Assembly: GCA_036867785.1 (NCBI GenBank)
Contig: CP145416.1
Span: 744,001 to 808,000 of the forward strand
Reading direction: 5' to 3'
Length of the DNA stretch: 64,000 bases
Source: Plasmodiophora brassicae
Lineage: Eukaryota; Endomyxa: Phytomyxea; Phytomyxea; Plasmodiophorida
Shown: positions 12,541 to 23,875 of the stretch, piece after piece
Layout of the letters: each line of letters starts with the position of its first letter
How positions within the stretch are numbered: position 1 is the first letter of the stretch
The notes under the pieces: model-generated
Databases searched by the model: none
The model's input: only the letters and a program-made list of their open reading frames with translations
Told to the model about the DNA's origin: nothing
Position numbers and translations under genes: made by a program

Positions 12541-13221
12541 TTACCTGGGCGACCGCCACGTGGATTGCTGGCCGGTGACGCAGACACGAATCATGCCGGT
12601 GGGCAGGACGGCCTGGTGGCGTGATACGCGAACAGGCCGGCGTCCGGCGATGCGCTGCTGTCGCTTGGTCGCCTCGATGGCGGCGTGCACATCGAATTGC
12701 GGAGGGCGTCCCGGTCTGGTTGTAGATTTTACGGTGGTGCCACCGATTGTGATTTTCGATAGGGCGTGGCTTTTGAGAGATTCGCCGCCCTCCTGCCGAA
12801 GAAGGCTACGAAGACCGATTTGTTGGCTACTTGCAGACCGAATCAGGGCGACTCGCCGCCAGGTCTCCATGGTAGGAGATGATGAGGATCGGGACATGGT
12901 CGCCGGCCGATCCGATGCTGGCCGACTGGTGCCCACCAGCATTAAGCTGTTCGGCTGCGGACGACCTGTCGCTTGACGTAAACGCAGCGGCGCCATTAAA
13001 GGTCGAACCGGTGTGGCAGCGGCGGAGCGAGGACGTCTCAGCATTAGAGGCCCAGGGCTATAGTCACGGCCAACGTGAAGGGAACGAACGACAAGAAGGC
13101 TGTGTTCTGGCATGTTGTGCATCGGCGCGGATGCAGGCCTACGCCTTCGACGGGACGGCACCGGATTCCAGCGATCCGACGAATGTCCAATGGACGTGCT
13201 AGAAGAGCTCCGTCCTCGCAT
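12541..13221 (-). CDS. Hypothetical Ser/Arg/Pro-rich protein
   Basis: Open frame of 226 codons from ATG 13221 (MRGRSSSSTSIGHSSDR). It is basic and low in complexity, with RRRRRP, SRSSSS and STTRPGRPP stretches; no domain is recognised. The stop lies in CCCAGGTAACG, which could also be a donor site, so the gene may continue. It is upstream of and on the same strand as the LOTUS gene. Protein-coding status is not certain because GC-rich DNA gives long frames by chance. Confidence 0.35.
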   Translation of the reverse strand: MRGRSSSSTSIGHSSDRWNPVPSRRRRRPASAPMHNMPEHSLLVVRSLHVGRDYSPGPLMLRRPRSAAATPVRPLMAPLRLRQATGRPQPNSLMLVGTSRPASDRPATMSRSSSSPTMETWRRVALIRSASSQQIGLRSLLRQEGGESLKSHALSKITIGGTTVKSTTRPGRPPQFDVHAAIEATKRQQRIAGRRPVRVSRHQAVLPTGMIRVCVTGQQSTWRSPR

Positions 13222-13492
13222 CGTTGACGTCGCGGATCGGTCAACGTACGATATTTACCTTTGAAGATTCGCTCATGCGCCTCGTACCTGAAATTGCTCG
13301 ACTTTGTCAATCGTGTTGCTGCATGCCATCACGTCGCGAAGACATGGCTACCCTTTCTCACAGCGTCCGCTTTGGATGGCCCAATCTGTGACCGTCGATT
13401 GTGGAGCCCGTCCAAGGGGGCTGCAGGCGCTGTCTCGGGCGAGCGAACCACCGGAGCTGGCGCCAAAGTGGCCTGTCGCCTGGCCTAGCACG

Positions 13493-15849
13493 ATGTCGTG
13501 GTCACATATGGCGAAGCATGCCGCTGGCGAGATTAAGAACGTGCTGAAATGGGCGGCGCCCCAAGGCGCTGCCCAGACTTGCGTTGTGCTGGACCCGTCT
13601 CTTTCCAGTTCCGTCTCGCGCCTGGTCGATATGGTCGGTAACGGTACGAACCATCAGTCCTTTAGTCTAAACACGTGTCCAGGGAACCATGAAAGAGCAT
13701 CAGATCGGGACGGTTTGTGAGCTCGGCGGCGTCGAACCACTGGAGACGAACTGTGAACATATACTGTACCTGGTGCGGCCGACCGAAGAAATGATGTCTG
13801 TACGATGTATCGCCCGAGAAACGTGTCCGATCTCATTTGCTATATGAGTGTAGTGGACGGCTCGTATTTCAAGTGCTGAGGCTGCCGGCGATCAAAGCTG
13901 ATCCAGAGATGTCTGATTCTCAAGTTCCCGTATTCGTCGCGTTCGTACCAGCAGCGACCTCAGTTTGCGCCAGACAGCTGGAGACGCTGGGTTTGTATGG
14001 ACGTCTGCATGTCACTTCATTACCATCGCTATCTGTCCTGTGTCTGGATGACGACCTCGCATCAGGCGAGAACGTCGGCGCTTTCAAACGCGCTGTACTG
14101 GATGGCGACCCGTTCGTTGTCGACAGTGTTGTCCAGAGCCTCGTCGAGATCCAGAATGTGTATGGGCGGTTCAGTGAAATCACCGCCAAAGGACGAGTGT
14201 CGTCCTCTGTTGGCGAAGCGCTTTCCAGGCACCTCGAAGCCAATCCTAATATGGGGTCCATCCCCACAGCCGGCAACCTGCCCGAGGAACAAAGGATTTC
14301 CCGGGTTATTCTCCTCGATCGCTCCCTGGACATGATAACGCCGATGCTGACCCAGTTCACGTACGAAGGTACTTCAACAAGCACATTTGGAAGCTCGTTT
14401 TGTTGACTCGAGAGGCTATAGGCGTAATTGATGAAGTGCTTGGAATCGAGTCGGGATTCGCTGCGGTCCAACCGCACATTGTTGTATCGAGCAAGAAGAA
14501 GAAGGGTAGAGACCCTGCCAGTAATCCGGAAGGGGAGCTAGCGTCACCATTGTCCGTCCCCCCAACTAGCCAAGGGACGGTGAAGTGTCCGCTGTTTAGT
14601 ACTGACCCGCTGTACGAGAAAATTCGCGATCGCAGGTCAGCGAATCCTCGATGGCTTCCCACTGCTGGGTCTCTGACATGTCTTATGAAGTTTTCCCCAT
14701 GTCCTGGAAAGCATGCCCCGGTTTGTTGCTGATATAACACGAAAGCTCGAGGAGCAAAAGGGTCTCAAGAATGTCAAGGAGCTGAAGGAGTTCGTGAAGT
14801 GCCTCCCAGGGTACTTATCTGAAAAGGTTGCTATTATCGAGCTGCTTACCGGGCCAGCGTGGCTGACGATAAATGTGCAGGACTCTATTTCTACTCATAC
14901 CAATTTGCTACTCCATCTTGGTCCTATGACGACTTCTGCTGAGTTCCTCAGCGCTCTACGGTGTGAGGACACCCTCTTCCAAAGGGGTGACATTTCCACT
15001 GCGCTGGACACAATCGAGTGAGTGCGCCCGCATCTAATAGCTCATGTGCTCATTCCGTAACAGGTATTCAATCGTGCAAGGGAGGCCTTGGCAGCGCGCT
15101 GTACGCCTCATGTGTCTGTGGTCGCAAATTGAAGGAGGCCTCAAAAACGATGACTACGACTTGTGCTGGTAGGCCGACCTGCATGTTCTTTTCAGCAGCA
15201 TGTCAGTGATTTCATGTCGTAGCCGCTGGCTGATACATGGATATGGTGCCGCCCTGATGCTACCACTCCTGTCGCGAATGCAACGTTGTGGTCTCCTCGG
15301 CAGATCTGGAACCCTAAAGCCTCCTCTGAACTGGAAAGCGTTACGAGCAGACCTCCAGTTGATCGACCCTAGAGCCAACGAGCTCCGCTCCGACAAGGTT
15401 GCACATGACATCCACTTGTTAGTACCGTACCTCATGGGAAACGGTTTACGACACCTGAATGCTGACGTAGCGTCCATTCCTATTGTGGCTATGCTCCACT
15501 CTCGGTCCGCCTGATAGGTAAAATGCGTCAATGCTCATGGCGCAGGATGATGTATAACTCCTGCGCGTGACTAGAGAAGAGAGTTGCTGACAAATCCTGG
15601 TCAAACGTGAACGCCGTGCTCGACAACGACGAACCGTCTTACATCAACCGCGTCGGAAAGAAAGGCGACAGTACACTCCCCGGTGCCACCCTCGTCTACT
15701 TCGTCGGGGGTATCACCCGAACGGAGATCGCCGCGCTCCGTTTCCTCAACGCCAAATCCAACCGACAATCCCCTTACCTGATTTGCAGCACCGGCATCGT
15801 CAACGGCAGCACACTCCTGAAGACACTTCAAATGCTTCCGCCCGCATAA
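13493..15849 (+). CDS. VPS33: VPS33, Sec1/Munc18-type subunit of HOPS/CORVET
   Basis: SM-family protein that binds SNAREs and drives endosome-vacuole fusion as part of HOPS/CORVET. Matching blocks in order: AKHAAGEIKNVLKWAA with LVDM; LKEHQIGTV and ILYLVRPTEEMM; VPVFVAFVPAATSVC; RVILLDRSLDMITPMLTQF then TYEG/LIDEVLGIESGF; PLYEKIRD; and the C-terminal LVYFVGGITRTEIAALRFL plus LICSTGIVNGSTLLKTL. ATG 13493 (MSWSHMAKHAAGE) is the first Met in the family-like segment. At least six short introns break the gene; stop-containing gaps between blocks fit them. The length of about 620 residues fits. It is followed by a same-strand PPR gene. Confidence 0.9.
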
Positions 15850-16068
15850 ACTATAGCACCGTCAGTGGACCACGGTGACCAGCCGGTGAAGCTTCGGCGT
15901 ACAGACACGGGTGCAGGCCTACCGACTGGCACGGGTACCTGTAGTTCCTCCGTTGCACAAACGGTGCAGCTCCAGTGGTGCCGCGATACGGGTGCTGCTG
16001 CCCCCCGACGCCGCGGACTGCGTTGCGGCAGGTAGGTAGCTCCTTGCGGGGCGTCTCTCACTCGGTCA

Positions 16069-18528
16069 ATGCGACGTGTCCTGCGCCAGCTGCTACGGCC
16101 TGGAGGATCACATCGTCCGCAACGATGCCGGTTCCTGTCAGCTGGACCGGACCTGCAGCAGGAGCTGCAGCGCGAGTTGGGCTACCTGACGTCGTCGTTC
16201 CATGATATACAGAAGGAGATCGCATCGGCGCAGTACATCGCGCGGTACAACCCGCACGGGCACAAGGCGAGAGAACGTGCCGGGACGGCGCAGACCAGGC
16301 TCGAGCACCTGCACGACCAGTTCCAGATGGTGCTTCAGCGCGAAGGGCACCGGGATATCACCCGCGCCGAGATCTGCCTGGACGCGTACAAGAAGCTGTT
16401 CGAGGCGCGCATCTGGCACTACAATGTCCTCATGGACTCGTTCCGAAGGCACTCGCCTGGCCAGTGCAACGCAATGCTGGCGCGTATCGACCGGGAAGAT
16501 ATCACGCCCGACACCGAGTTCTTCAACATCTGGCTGGACGCGCTCGCCAAGATGGACGCCAGCCTGCCCGCCATGCAGTCCGTCCTGGACGAGATGCAGA
16601 AACGGGAAGTGGAACCGGACCGGTACACGCATTCGACGATGCTGGAGGTGCTGGCGGCCAACGGCGAAGTCCAGCTCGTCGACGCCACCATCGAATCGAT
16701 GCTGGGCGATGCGATCTCACCCACCCCGAACGCGCTCGCCAAGGTCATGACGCTGTACGGCGACGTTGGCATTTTCGACAAAGCCGATTCGATTCGCGAC
16801 TCGCTTCTGCAGGCGGAGGAGAGCTCGTACTCGATGGCGACCTTCACGGCGCTGATGAGGTACTCGATTCGACGACGGCACAGAGACGTTGTCGAGAAGA
16901 TCTGGGAGCTCGTCGACCAGAAGCAGACGCGCCCGGCCCCGGACGTGTTCGATTCGTACGTCGCGTGGCTGTTCGAGGGCGAGACCGACAACTGGGACGA
17001 ACGCAAGGAGAAACTGAACCGGGTGCTGGCCAGGGCGCTGGCAGGCGGCGTCCGGCTCACGCTACGACCCGTCCTGCCATACCTGCACGAACTCCTTCGT
17101 GACTACATCGGCAGGAACGAGATCCTGACCATGATCCTGTCGGCGGCTGCCCACGCGAACTTCCCGGCCAACGAGGCCGTCATGAAGGCGCTGCGGGACT
17201 GGTTCTACGAGTACGGCGACCTGGACCAGCTGATCGTCGTGTTCGAGACGATGGAGAAGGTGGGCCTGTCGCCGCAGTCGCTCGGGTACTCGATCATCCA
17301 GAAGTGCGCCCAGTCGAACCCGAGCGGGTGCCACGCCCTGATCCGGTACATGGTCGCCCGGGGCATACCCGTCTACAGGGAGGCGTTCGCCACCGTCATC
17401 TTCGCCGGATCGAACCGTGCCGACCTCGAAAGCTGCGACGAGATGGCGGCGATCATGAAGGACCTGGGCATGGTCCCGACGGCGGCATCGCTGAACGCGC
17501 ACCTGACCGCCGCCATCCAGGCCAACTCGATCGTCCGCATCGACGAACTGTTCGACGAGTCGCGACGGCTCGGCTACGAGCTGAACGTGGACAACGCGCA
17601 GTACCTGCTGGTGGCGTCGTCCGCCCGTGGGCAACTCGAGGCGTGCACGTACCTGTTCGACATGCTGAAGCAAGGCGGGAAGCGGACGCCGTCGAGCCTC
17701 GAGTACGACAGCATGGTCGCCGTCATTGTCAAATCTGGCGACCCGCATCGCGCGCTGGGCCTGATCCGCGAGATGCGAACCGTTGCTGGACACGCGCCGT
17801 CGTTCACGCTTCTGCACGATGTCGTCAAGGTGTTCGTCGCACGCGGCCTGCTGGACGACGCCCAGCACCTCGTCGAGGAGCTGTCCCGGGACAACCTGGC
17901 CGATTTCATCACGACCTGCAGCAGCCTGATCGAGGCGCTGGCCGGCCGAGGCGAGCTCGAGCGCTGCGAGCGCATCTGTGCCCTTCTCGAAGAAGCGGGC
18001 GGGTTCCCGCGCCCGGCGGCCATCAGCTCCATGATCGTCGCGTTCGGCAACGTCGGCATGGTCGAGATCGCCGAACAGCTCTTCTCTCTGCTGATGCAGC
18101 GTTCGCCACCCGAGCGTTGCATGATCAACGCCTACAACGCCATGCTGCATGTCCTGGCGCGCAACGCCATGTTCGACGAATGCGGCCGGATGATTGGCGA
18201 GTTCCAGTCGCGTGGCATCCCGATGGAGTTCTACGTGTTCAGGGCGCTGGTCACGTCGTTCGCGTTCCGCGGCCGCCTGGACGAGTGCGAAGCGACGTAC
18301 CTGCATTTCAGCTCCAGCTACAGGAAGAGCATGGAGACCGTGTTCGCCTGGCTGGCCACGCCGTACGGGCGCGCCAACGCGCTCGTGCGCCTGCAGGAGT
18401 TCGCCGAACGGGTCGCCGCAACGCCCGAGCAGGCCGCCCGGTTCCTGGACGCCGTCCGGGAAGGGCAGAACAAGATGCTGAGAAGAGCGTCCATTAACCG
18501 GACCCTGGCTAGGCAACCAGCACTATAG
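16069..18528 (+). CDS. Pentatricopeptide-repeat (PPR) protein, probably mitochondrial
   Basis: Intronless 819-codon frame. The N-terminus MRRVLRQLLRPGGSHRPQRC is rich in arginine without acids, typical of a mitochondrial presequence. The body is a chain of 35-residue helical pairs, e.g. TEFFNIWLDALAKM, MQSVLDEMQKREVEPDRYT, SLEYDSMVAVIVKSGD and INAYNAMLHVLARNAM, the PPR pattern. PPR proteins bind organelle RNA to process, edit or translate it. The RNA target cannot be read here. It is one of several long uninterrupted genes in a neighbourhood otherwise rich in introns. Confidence 0.85.
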   Translation: MRRVLRQLLRPGGSHRPQRCRFLSAGPDLQQELQRELGYLTSSFHDIQKEIASAQYIARYNPHGHKARERAGTAQTRLEHLHDQFQMVLQREGHRDITRAEICLDAYKKLFEARIWHYNVLMDSFRRHSPGQCNAMLARIDREDITPDTEFFNIWLDALAKMDASLPAMQSVLDEMQKREVEPDRYTHSTMLEVLAANGEVQLVDATIESMLGDAISPTPNALAKVMTLYGDVGIFDKADSIRDSLLQAEESSYSMATFTALMRYSIRRRHRDVVEKIWELVDQKQTRPAPDVFDSYVAWLFEGETDNWDERKEKLNRVLARALAGGVRLTLRPVLPYLHELLRDYIGRNEILTMILSAAAHANFPANEAVMKALRDWFYEYGDLDQLIVVFETMEKVGLSPQSLGYSIIQKCAQSNPSGCHALIRYMVARGIPVYREAFATVIFAGSNRADLESCDEMAAIMKDLGMVPTAASLNAHLTAAIQANSIVRIDELFDESRRLGYELNVDNAQYLLVASSARGQLEACTYLFDMLKQGGKRTPSSLEYDSMVAVIVKSGDPHRALGLIREMRTVAGHAPSFTLLHDVVKVFVARGLLDDAQHLVEELSRDNLADFITTCSSLIEALAGRGELERCERICALLEEAGGFPRPAAISSMIVAFGNVGMVEIAEQLFSLLMQRSPPERCMINAYNAMLHVLARNAMFDECGRMIGEFQSRGIPMEFYVFRALVTSFAFRGRLDECEATYLHFSSSYRKSMETVFAWLATPYGRANALVRLQEFAERVAATPEQAARFLDAVREGQNKMLRRASINRTLARQPAL

Positions 18529-18552
18529 TGCCGGAGACTGTTTTGTGACGAC

Positions 18553-18626
18553 TGTGTGCGTGCGTGCGTGCGTGCGTGTAACGCCCGCGCCGGAATGGGT
18601 GCGTGTGTGTGTGTGCGCGCACTCGT
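18553..18626. repeat. Alternating purine-pyrimidine (GT/GC) microsatellite
   Basis: Runs of gtgcgtgcgtgcgtgcgtgt and gcgtgtgtgtgtgtgcgcgc lie between the PPR stop (18528) and the next start (18720). Such tracts can adopt Z-DNA and may slip. Seen directly; any promoter role is inference. Confidence 0.8.
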
Positions 18627-18719
18627 GACATGCGAGCTGCGACTTGAGTCACTCGGACGGGGCGTGTGCCTCGCCCACCTACCATTTGCGGTTTGTGACA
18701 GGAGCACGGACAGAGACCG

Positions 18720-19544
18720 ATGCTGTCGTCGGCCCATGATGTTCACCAGCGCGGGGGACGACGCCCCGAGTACGAACAGGCGCAGCAGTACGGCGGGCGC
18801 GACGAAGTCAAAGAGCACGCGCGCGCGCGCCACGCCATCTTCGAGGGGTCGTCGGCGGTTACGTTTGCTATCGCTGCGGTCGTCCTTCTGGTGATCCTTG
18901 TCGGCGGCGTCCTGCTGTTCGTCGATAGTTCGGGCAACCGGGTGGCCGAGATCGAGAACCGGTACACGGCCATGAACCGGGTGGCGAACCCGAAGAAGCG
19001 CATAGAGGAGCAGATGGCGAGGAGCGCGGACGACGCAGCAACGTCAGCGGGCAAGCGGAACATCCGCCCGGTGTCGCCCGTGTCGCAGGATGACCGTGCG
19101 GATTCGTACGCGAGGAAGGTTCGCGAGAAGTACCATCAGCGTCTGGCGCACATGCAGGAGATGCAGGAGCGACAGGCCCGAGAGGCGTCGTCGCCCGAGC
19201 CGGAAGCGATCGCGCATGAAGTGAAGGGCGCGGATGCATTCCAGAATCAGGCGGACGCGGTACCTGCGCCAGAGGCACCCGCTGCCAACGCCGTCCCACC
19301 ACGACAGGACGCCAGCGACGCACTCGAGCAGAGCCTGAAGGCCATCCAGGACCAGCTGGCACGCCTGCAGGAGGGGATGAACAAGAAGCAGGGCGAGAAC
19401 CCGACGCAGCCGCCGAGTGCGGCCCCACAGGCCGACGCGGTCAGGAAGGCGGAGCTCGACGCGCTGATCCAGCAGATGGCCGCGTTACGTGCACAGAGCG
19501 CTGCGCTGGAAGCCGCCATCGAGAAAGCAAAAGGGGGTACATAA
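18720..19544 (+). CDS. Single-pass membrane protein with coiled-coil tail
   Basis: Uninterrupted 274-codon frame from ATG 18720. A basic, glutamine-rich N-terminus is followed by one hydrophobic helix at residues 46-68 (AVTFAIAAVVLLVILVGGVL). The rest is charged and alanine-rich with heptad-like stretches (YHQRLAHMQEMQERQARE, SLKAIQDQLARLQEGMNKK, LDALIQQMAALRAQSAALEA). No signal peptide or known domain is seen. A topology with a short cytoplasmic head and a long coiled tail is likely but its orientation is unknown. It converges on the WD40 gene, leaving 57 bp. Confidence 0.65.
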   Translation: MLSSAHDVHQRGGRRPEYEQAQQYGGRDEVKEHARARHAIFEGSSAVTFAIAAVVLLVILVGGVLLFVDSSGNRVAEIENRYTAMNRVANPKKRIEEQMARSADDAATSAGKRNIRPVSPVSQDDRADSYARKVREKYHQRLAHMQEMQERQAREASSPEPEAIAHEVKGADAFQNQADAVPAPEAPAANAVPPRQDASDALEQSLKAIQDQLARLQEGMNKKQGENPTQPPSAAPQADAVRKAELDALIQQMAALRAQSAALEAAIEKAKGGT

Positions 19545-19601
19545 ACGATCTTCGACAATGCATGATTCGTAACTGGCGTGGTTGGGACTGCTCGTGCATC
19601 G

Positions 19602-21808
19602 CTATACAAAGTGGGCCTGGTCAGGGTCGAACGTCCACGTCTTGATGGTTGCGTCCTGCGAACACGTCGCCAGGACAGATTGTTGTTGAATGCATCGCGC
19701 GCTGAAGACCGCGCCCTTGTGGCCAGGGAGGCGCTGGACTAATTCGCCGCTCTCAATATCCCATATGTAGACCCGTGCGTCGTCCGAGCCTCCAGCGACG
19801 AGATTCTGCCAGGCAGTCAGTCGCGTGCGCCAGTGGGATGCAGGAGGAGAGTGTACCTGACTGGGCCCGAACTCAGCACGAACGAAATTCTTACTGGTGT
19901 TCTGGTGGCCTTTAAGTCTCTGAAAGGGTCGCCCGACCCGTATATCCCAAATACGGTTGCTGTTATCTTTGGAGCAACTCAGCAACTGAGTGCCGCTCGC
20001 GTTCATTGCGACTGATGTCACCTACAGCACGATGTGCTGAGCTGACAGGTTCAGTCTGATGTTCTGTTGCCGTACCTCGCCCAGCAATAGGCTGTACGTC
20101 TTGATGCAGACTCCGCTGAGAATATCCCAGAACTTGATGGAGTTGTCTTTGGAACCAGACACGACGAGATTCCCATATGGATTGAACACCACAGACGCAA
20201 TTGACGACTGATGGTCCCGGAACGTAACCGTGTTCGAGCCGGTTTCCAGGTCAAACAGGCGGGCAGTCCTATCGTAAGCGCCGGTGACGAGATGGGCCTA
20301 TGCAGACAGGTGGGGACGGCTATGACGTCGCGTGGAACAGGCTCCCGACATCGGCAGCTTACGTTGTTTGGATGGAACTTGACAGAATATACATCGCCTT
20401 CGTGGCCCGCCAACGTCAACAGAGAGTTGCTGCTGGCAGCTTCTAGAGCGCTTGGTCGCGTGTCCCAAACCTACGGCACGATGCCTGGGTCCATCAACTT
20501 TCACGAAACCCTGCGGCAGTTACCTTGACAGTGGAGTCTCCAGAGCAAGAAGCCACCATGGTCCCAAAGACGTTGCTGGCGACATCCCAAACACGAGATG
20601 TGTGTCCTTGAAAAGTGGAGAGGCAATGCGCCGTTTCAGTGTCCCATATCTTGATCGTATTATCGCTTGAACCCGACACAATATGTCGGGACTCTTCACC
20701 GACGAAGTCAATGCCTTTCACATTGCTTTCGTGCCCAATGAATGTGTTCCTGACGACCTGCGAGCGCAAATCAATCGTGACACGAACTTCATCGTGGAGC
20801 AAGCCATCACCAACGTTGGGCAACAAGAAGTTGCAGTGATCGCTAAGCAAACTCGTCACTCTAGTCTTGAGCTTGGGATGATACCGCGAGAATTCAATCT
20901 GATAAGCGACCGCTTGCTAGAGACCGCGATTGAGGATCCATCAATTTGCAGCCTGGGCAATCACAGTACCTGCAATAGCTCAACCAGTCGACCGGCGGGG
21001 ACGTCGTCGCAACCTATTGTCCACACATCAACACATCGCTGACGATGCGGCAATGGCTGACGCACTTCTGATTGTATCGACTTCGCTCTGGAGAATGGCT
21101 TCGAACTGTTCCGCCAACCTGTCCCGAGAGGCAGCGACCCCAAGCCAATCCTTGAACGAATGCGCTTCTTGAACGGAGCGGCATGTCAGCAGGTAGCACA
21201 GGTCGGCGAATTCCTTCGCGTCCGCGGTCGCCTCAAACGGTTTCAAGTACTTTGTCAGGAACGAAAACGCCTGCGACCATCAGCTGTCCCAGGCCAATCG
21301 ACTACAGTCGAACCAAGGCCCGCTACCTTTTGATACTCTTGCCGGTCAATCAGCTCGAGATACTGCTGCTTGTACGTCGCGTACAGCAGGCACTTGCTCA
21401 GGCTGAACGGTATCTTCTGGCACAGCGACTCGACTTCGGACCCTGGAAGAGACAGTCGATTGACACGGATCCCGTCTGTCAGCAGGACGATGTCTGACAT
21501 TCCCCTGCACATATTGACGATTGCAACCTGCGTATTCGCGCCCGCCTCTGAGCGCTTTCCGCAATCTTGACGTTCGTCTCGTCCTGGACCGTCAGCATGG
21601 ACGCCATGTACCCCTCATCGCGCAGGTACTGAATGATGAGACGCATGACATCCTAGGCAACCGATCGTCAGCAGTGGCAACCACCGGGCTGCCATCATCG
21701 CGGACCCGTTTGATCCGGGCGTCGGCGGGGTCGAACGTCTCGCCCTTCGGGTCGATCCGCTTGCACCGCAAATCCACCTCGACGACATTGGACAGCAACT
21801 TGTCCAGC
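19602..21808 (-). CDS. LisH-CTLH-WD40 repeat protein (SMU1/WDR26-like layout)
   Basis: Exons read in order: DVMRLIIQYLRDEGYMASML (LisH); KQQYLELIDRQEYQK then KPFEATADAKEFADLCYLL (CTLH-like); a helical link ending RYHPKLKTRVTSLLSDH; then about seven WD repeats (HIVSGSSDNTIKIWD, LAGHEGDVYSVKFHP, LLSCSKDNSNRIWD, AGGSDDARVYIWD, ATCSQDATIKTW) to the stop at 19602. Many introns of about 50-60 nt separate the blocks. Such proteins act as adaptors, in splicing (SMU1) or GID/CTLH ubiquitin ligases (WDR26); I cannot choose between them. The 5' exon is not resolved: the exon ending near 21808 has no ATG and must be spliced upstream. Confidence 0.75.
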
Positions 21809-22188
21809 CTGCCGCCTCCCCATCAGCCCAACCAAACGCCATTTCGGAGCGCCCGCCATACTCTTCCTGTTTGTCGCTCAGCGTCGGCTGCATCTCGTTG
21901 CGGGGCGGACGTCGGCGCGCGTAACAGCGACGCGCCCTGCTGCTGCTGCACGCACCGTTTTGGCAGCCGCAGTCGTCGCGAACGACTCCCCACCTTCCAA
22001 TTCGGCAGGCAACGACAAACACACGATGAACGTCGGTCCCGTTGGACAATTACTGGTTGTGAACATGCCCACCTAATCTTCTGCACTGGGCGACGCGCGC
22101 CATTCCAGTGCGGTTTACTCTGCGGAACGTTGGCCAGCCTGCCGACGACTGGCCCGCACTTTTTGTCAGCCGACGACCTGCAGGCTGG

Positions 22189-22903
22189 ATGATGAATACG
22201 AGAACGCTGTATGGCGGTGCATTCACGATCGACGTGCCAGCGTCGTTGGTCGACGTCAGCCAGTTCCGGCAGGTGCCAGGTACGACGGGTGCGTGCGTGG
22301 TACCGCCCTCGGGCACTGACTGCGCGGTCATCGGAAGACCATCAGGAGGTGTTCGCGTGCGCCGACACGGACCAAAGCGTCATTGTCGAGATCGTGGACC
22401 GCTCCGAGGTCGCTGACAGTGACTGTGCAAAGTCAGCGTTGAGCTTGTACCGGTTGCCGACGGCGTTTCCTGATGCGTCCTCGTCAGGTACTACTTCCAG
22501 GACTTGGCTGAAGTCAACTCAGCGATCGCGTCGGACACTGCCGACACGGGTGACGTCCAGACCTGTCAAGGGCATACGGCCACGTACGTTATCGGGCATC
22601 AGACCGTTGCAAAGTTCAAGGATGCGCCGTCGGCCGCGAACCAAGTCGAGGTGGCCCGCAACGCTCTTTGCGAATCAGCACTTTCTAAACGTGCGCCGCT
22701 AGGTGTACCTTGGCGTTATCCGGCTTGCCGAATACGGGGCCGACATCCTGTTGACATTGAATTCGCCAACGTCCATATCACCGGAGAGTTCTAGTCGTCA
22801 CTGTCTAACGCCAGACGCGAGGATCACGCGTGACATCGCCGCGGAGGTCTTCAGGTCGTTCACCATCGTCAACGCTGACTCTCTGTTCGGTGAGCGCCCA
22901 TGA
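22189..22903 (+). CDS. MOG1: MOG1, Ran-binding nucleotide release factor
   Basis: Small protein that binds Ran GTPase and aids nuclear transport. From ATG 22189 the text is MMNTRTLYGGAFTIDVPASL, then VDVSQFRQVP/DHQEVFACADTDQS, VIVEIVDRSEVADSDCAK, YYFQDLAEVNSAIAS, VYLGVIRLAEYGADILLTLN and AAEVFRSFTIVNADSLFGE. These match MOG1 blocks (YGGAI, DVSDFRQVPDNQEVF, DSD, FxDLA, LITLN, FxIVDWGLF). Introns at about 22283-22343, 22432-22489 and 22645-22701 use GT-AG. A further short intron near 22795 cannot be excluded. It is divergent from the WD40 gene. Confidence 0.85.
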
Positions 22904-22942
22904 ATCGATACATCTGTATTGGTGAATCATTGCCTATCCTGT

Positions 22943-23875
22943 TCATCGCGCGCGACCCTGATGGGACCCTCGTTTAACGCCTCGCCGTGCTGATCGACGA
23001 CCCCTTGCGGGCTCTGGCGGCAACGTCTCGCCGCCTCCCGTTGCGCGAGTGGCCGTACCATCTCGTCCTTCGACGCGTGCGCGTACGAGAACGTCGATCA
23101 GGTCTCGATTGCATTCAGCGGCCTCGACGGGAGCAATCGTGATGGCCATCGCTTTTCTAGCCGCGAATGACAACCTTCCGAAGAACGCGCCCACGGTCGG
23201 CGGGAGGCCCATGTTGACCACAGCGTGCACGTCGGGAAACCACATCGAGCGTAGTGCGTCGTCGGTGCTCACCAGCGCCATCACGTTGCTGTTCTTGAAC
23301 AGCCTGGACATCCAGTCGCGCTCCGTGTTGTCCCTCCCCTCCCGCAGCGACAACGTCGGCAGGCCATTGGACGACAGCGCTTCCGCCATCTGACGCGCCT
23401 CGAAGCTCGACTCGACCAGGACCAGCGTCTTCGTATCGTTCGCCTGCAGGACCTCATGCAGAACAGCTACGCGGTACCGATCGTCATGGCAAGTGATCAG
23501 GATGTGTGCGCCCGCGAGCGTGCCCGTGACCCTGTAGCCGACCACCCTCTCCGACAGCTCCCGGACGATCGATACGTCTTCGTTCTTCTTGCGAGCAACC
23601 GTGTCCACCTTGTCAATGACTTCGTCGACGTCCTGGGCCGACCACCATGTCGGCAGCAGCTGATGGCGTTGTGCGCGATCCAGGAACTTGGCGAACGCAA
23701 CCGGGTCGTGCTGGTTCGTCGCCGGTGTCCGTTTGGCGAACGCGTCGCCGATTATCGGTCGCGTTCGGTAGGATTCGATGAAGCGATGGTGGACGCGCGC
23801 CTTCTCTGTGGGCGTCGGGCGCATCCCTTTCTGCAGTGATCGCCACCAGCGATCCGTTGCCACCCCGGTCGCCAT
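22943..23875 (-). CDS. Protein with a lone, degenerate DEAD-box-type helicase C domain
   Basis: The frame holds a RecA-like second helicase domain: KTLVLVESSFEARQMAEAL (motif IV region), VMALVSTDDALRSMWFPDV and HAVVNMGLPPTVGAFFGRLS (motif V and a degenerate motif VI, where HRIGRTGR is expected). No first RecA domain with Walker A or DEAD box is seen. ATG 23875 (MATGVATDRWWRSLQKG) is chosen because the frame, although open to 24331, would otherwise overlap the divergent small gene. The segment HDPVAFAKFLDRAQRHQLLP is unassigned. The C-tail is Arg/Gly-rich, so RNA binding is likely. It could be the last exons of a larger helicase, but no upstream helicase exons are visible. Confidence 0.5.
   Translation of the reverse strand: MATGVATDRWWRSLQKGMRPTPTEKARVHHRFIESYRTRPIIGDAFAKRTPATNQHDPVAFAKFLDRAQRHQLLPTWWSAQDVDEVIDKVDTVARKKNEDVSIVRELSERVVGYRVTGTLAGAHILITCHDDRYRVAVLHEVLQANDTKTLVLVESSFEARQMAEALSSNGLPTLSLREGRDNTERDWMSRLFKNSNVMALVSTDDALRSMWFPDVHAVVNMGLPPTVGAFFGRLSFAARKAMAITIAPVEAAECNRDLIDVLVRARVEGRDGTATRATGGGETLPPEPARGRRSARRGVKRGSHQGRAR

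Noticed and set aside
17304-18497. 397-codon second plus frame within the PPR gene
   Set aside because: Shadow frame; Arg/Pro-rich nonsense composition.
17062-18516. 484-codon minus-strand frame
   Set aside because: Exact antisense of the PPR gene; its composition mirrors codon bias and no domain is present.
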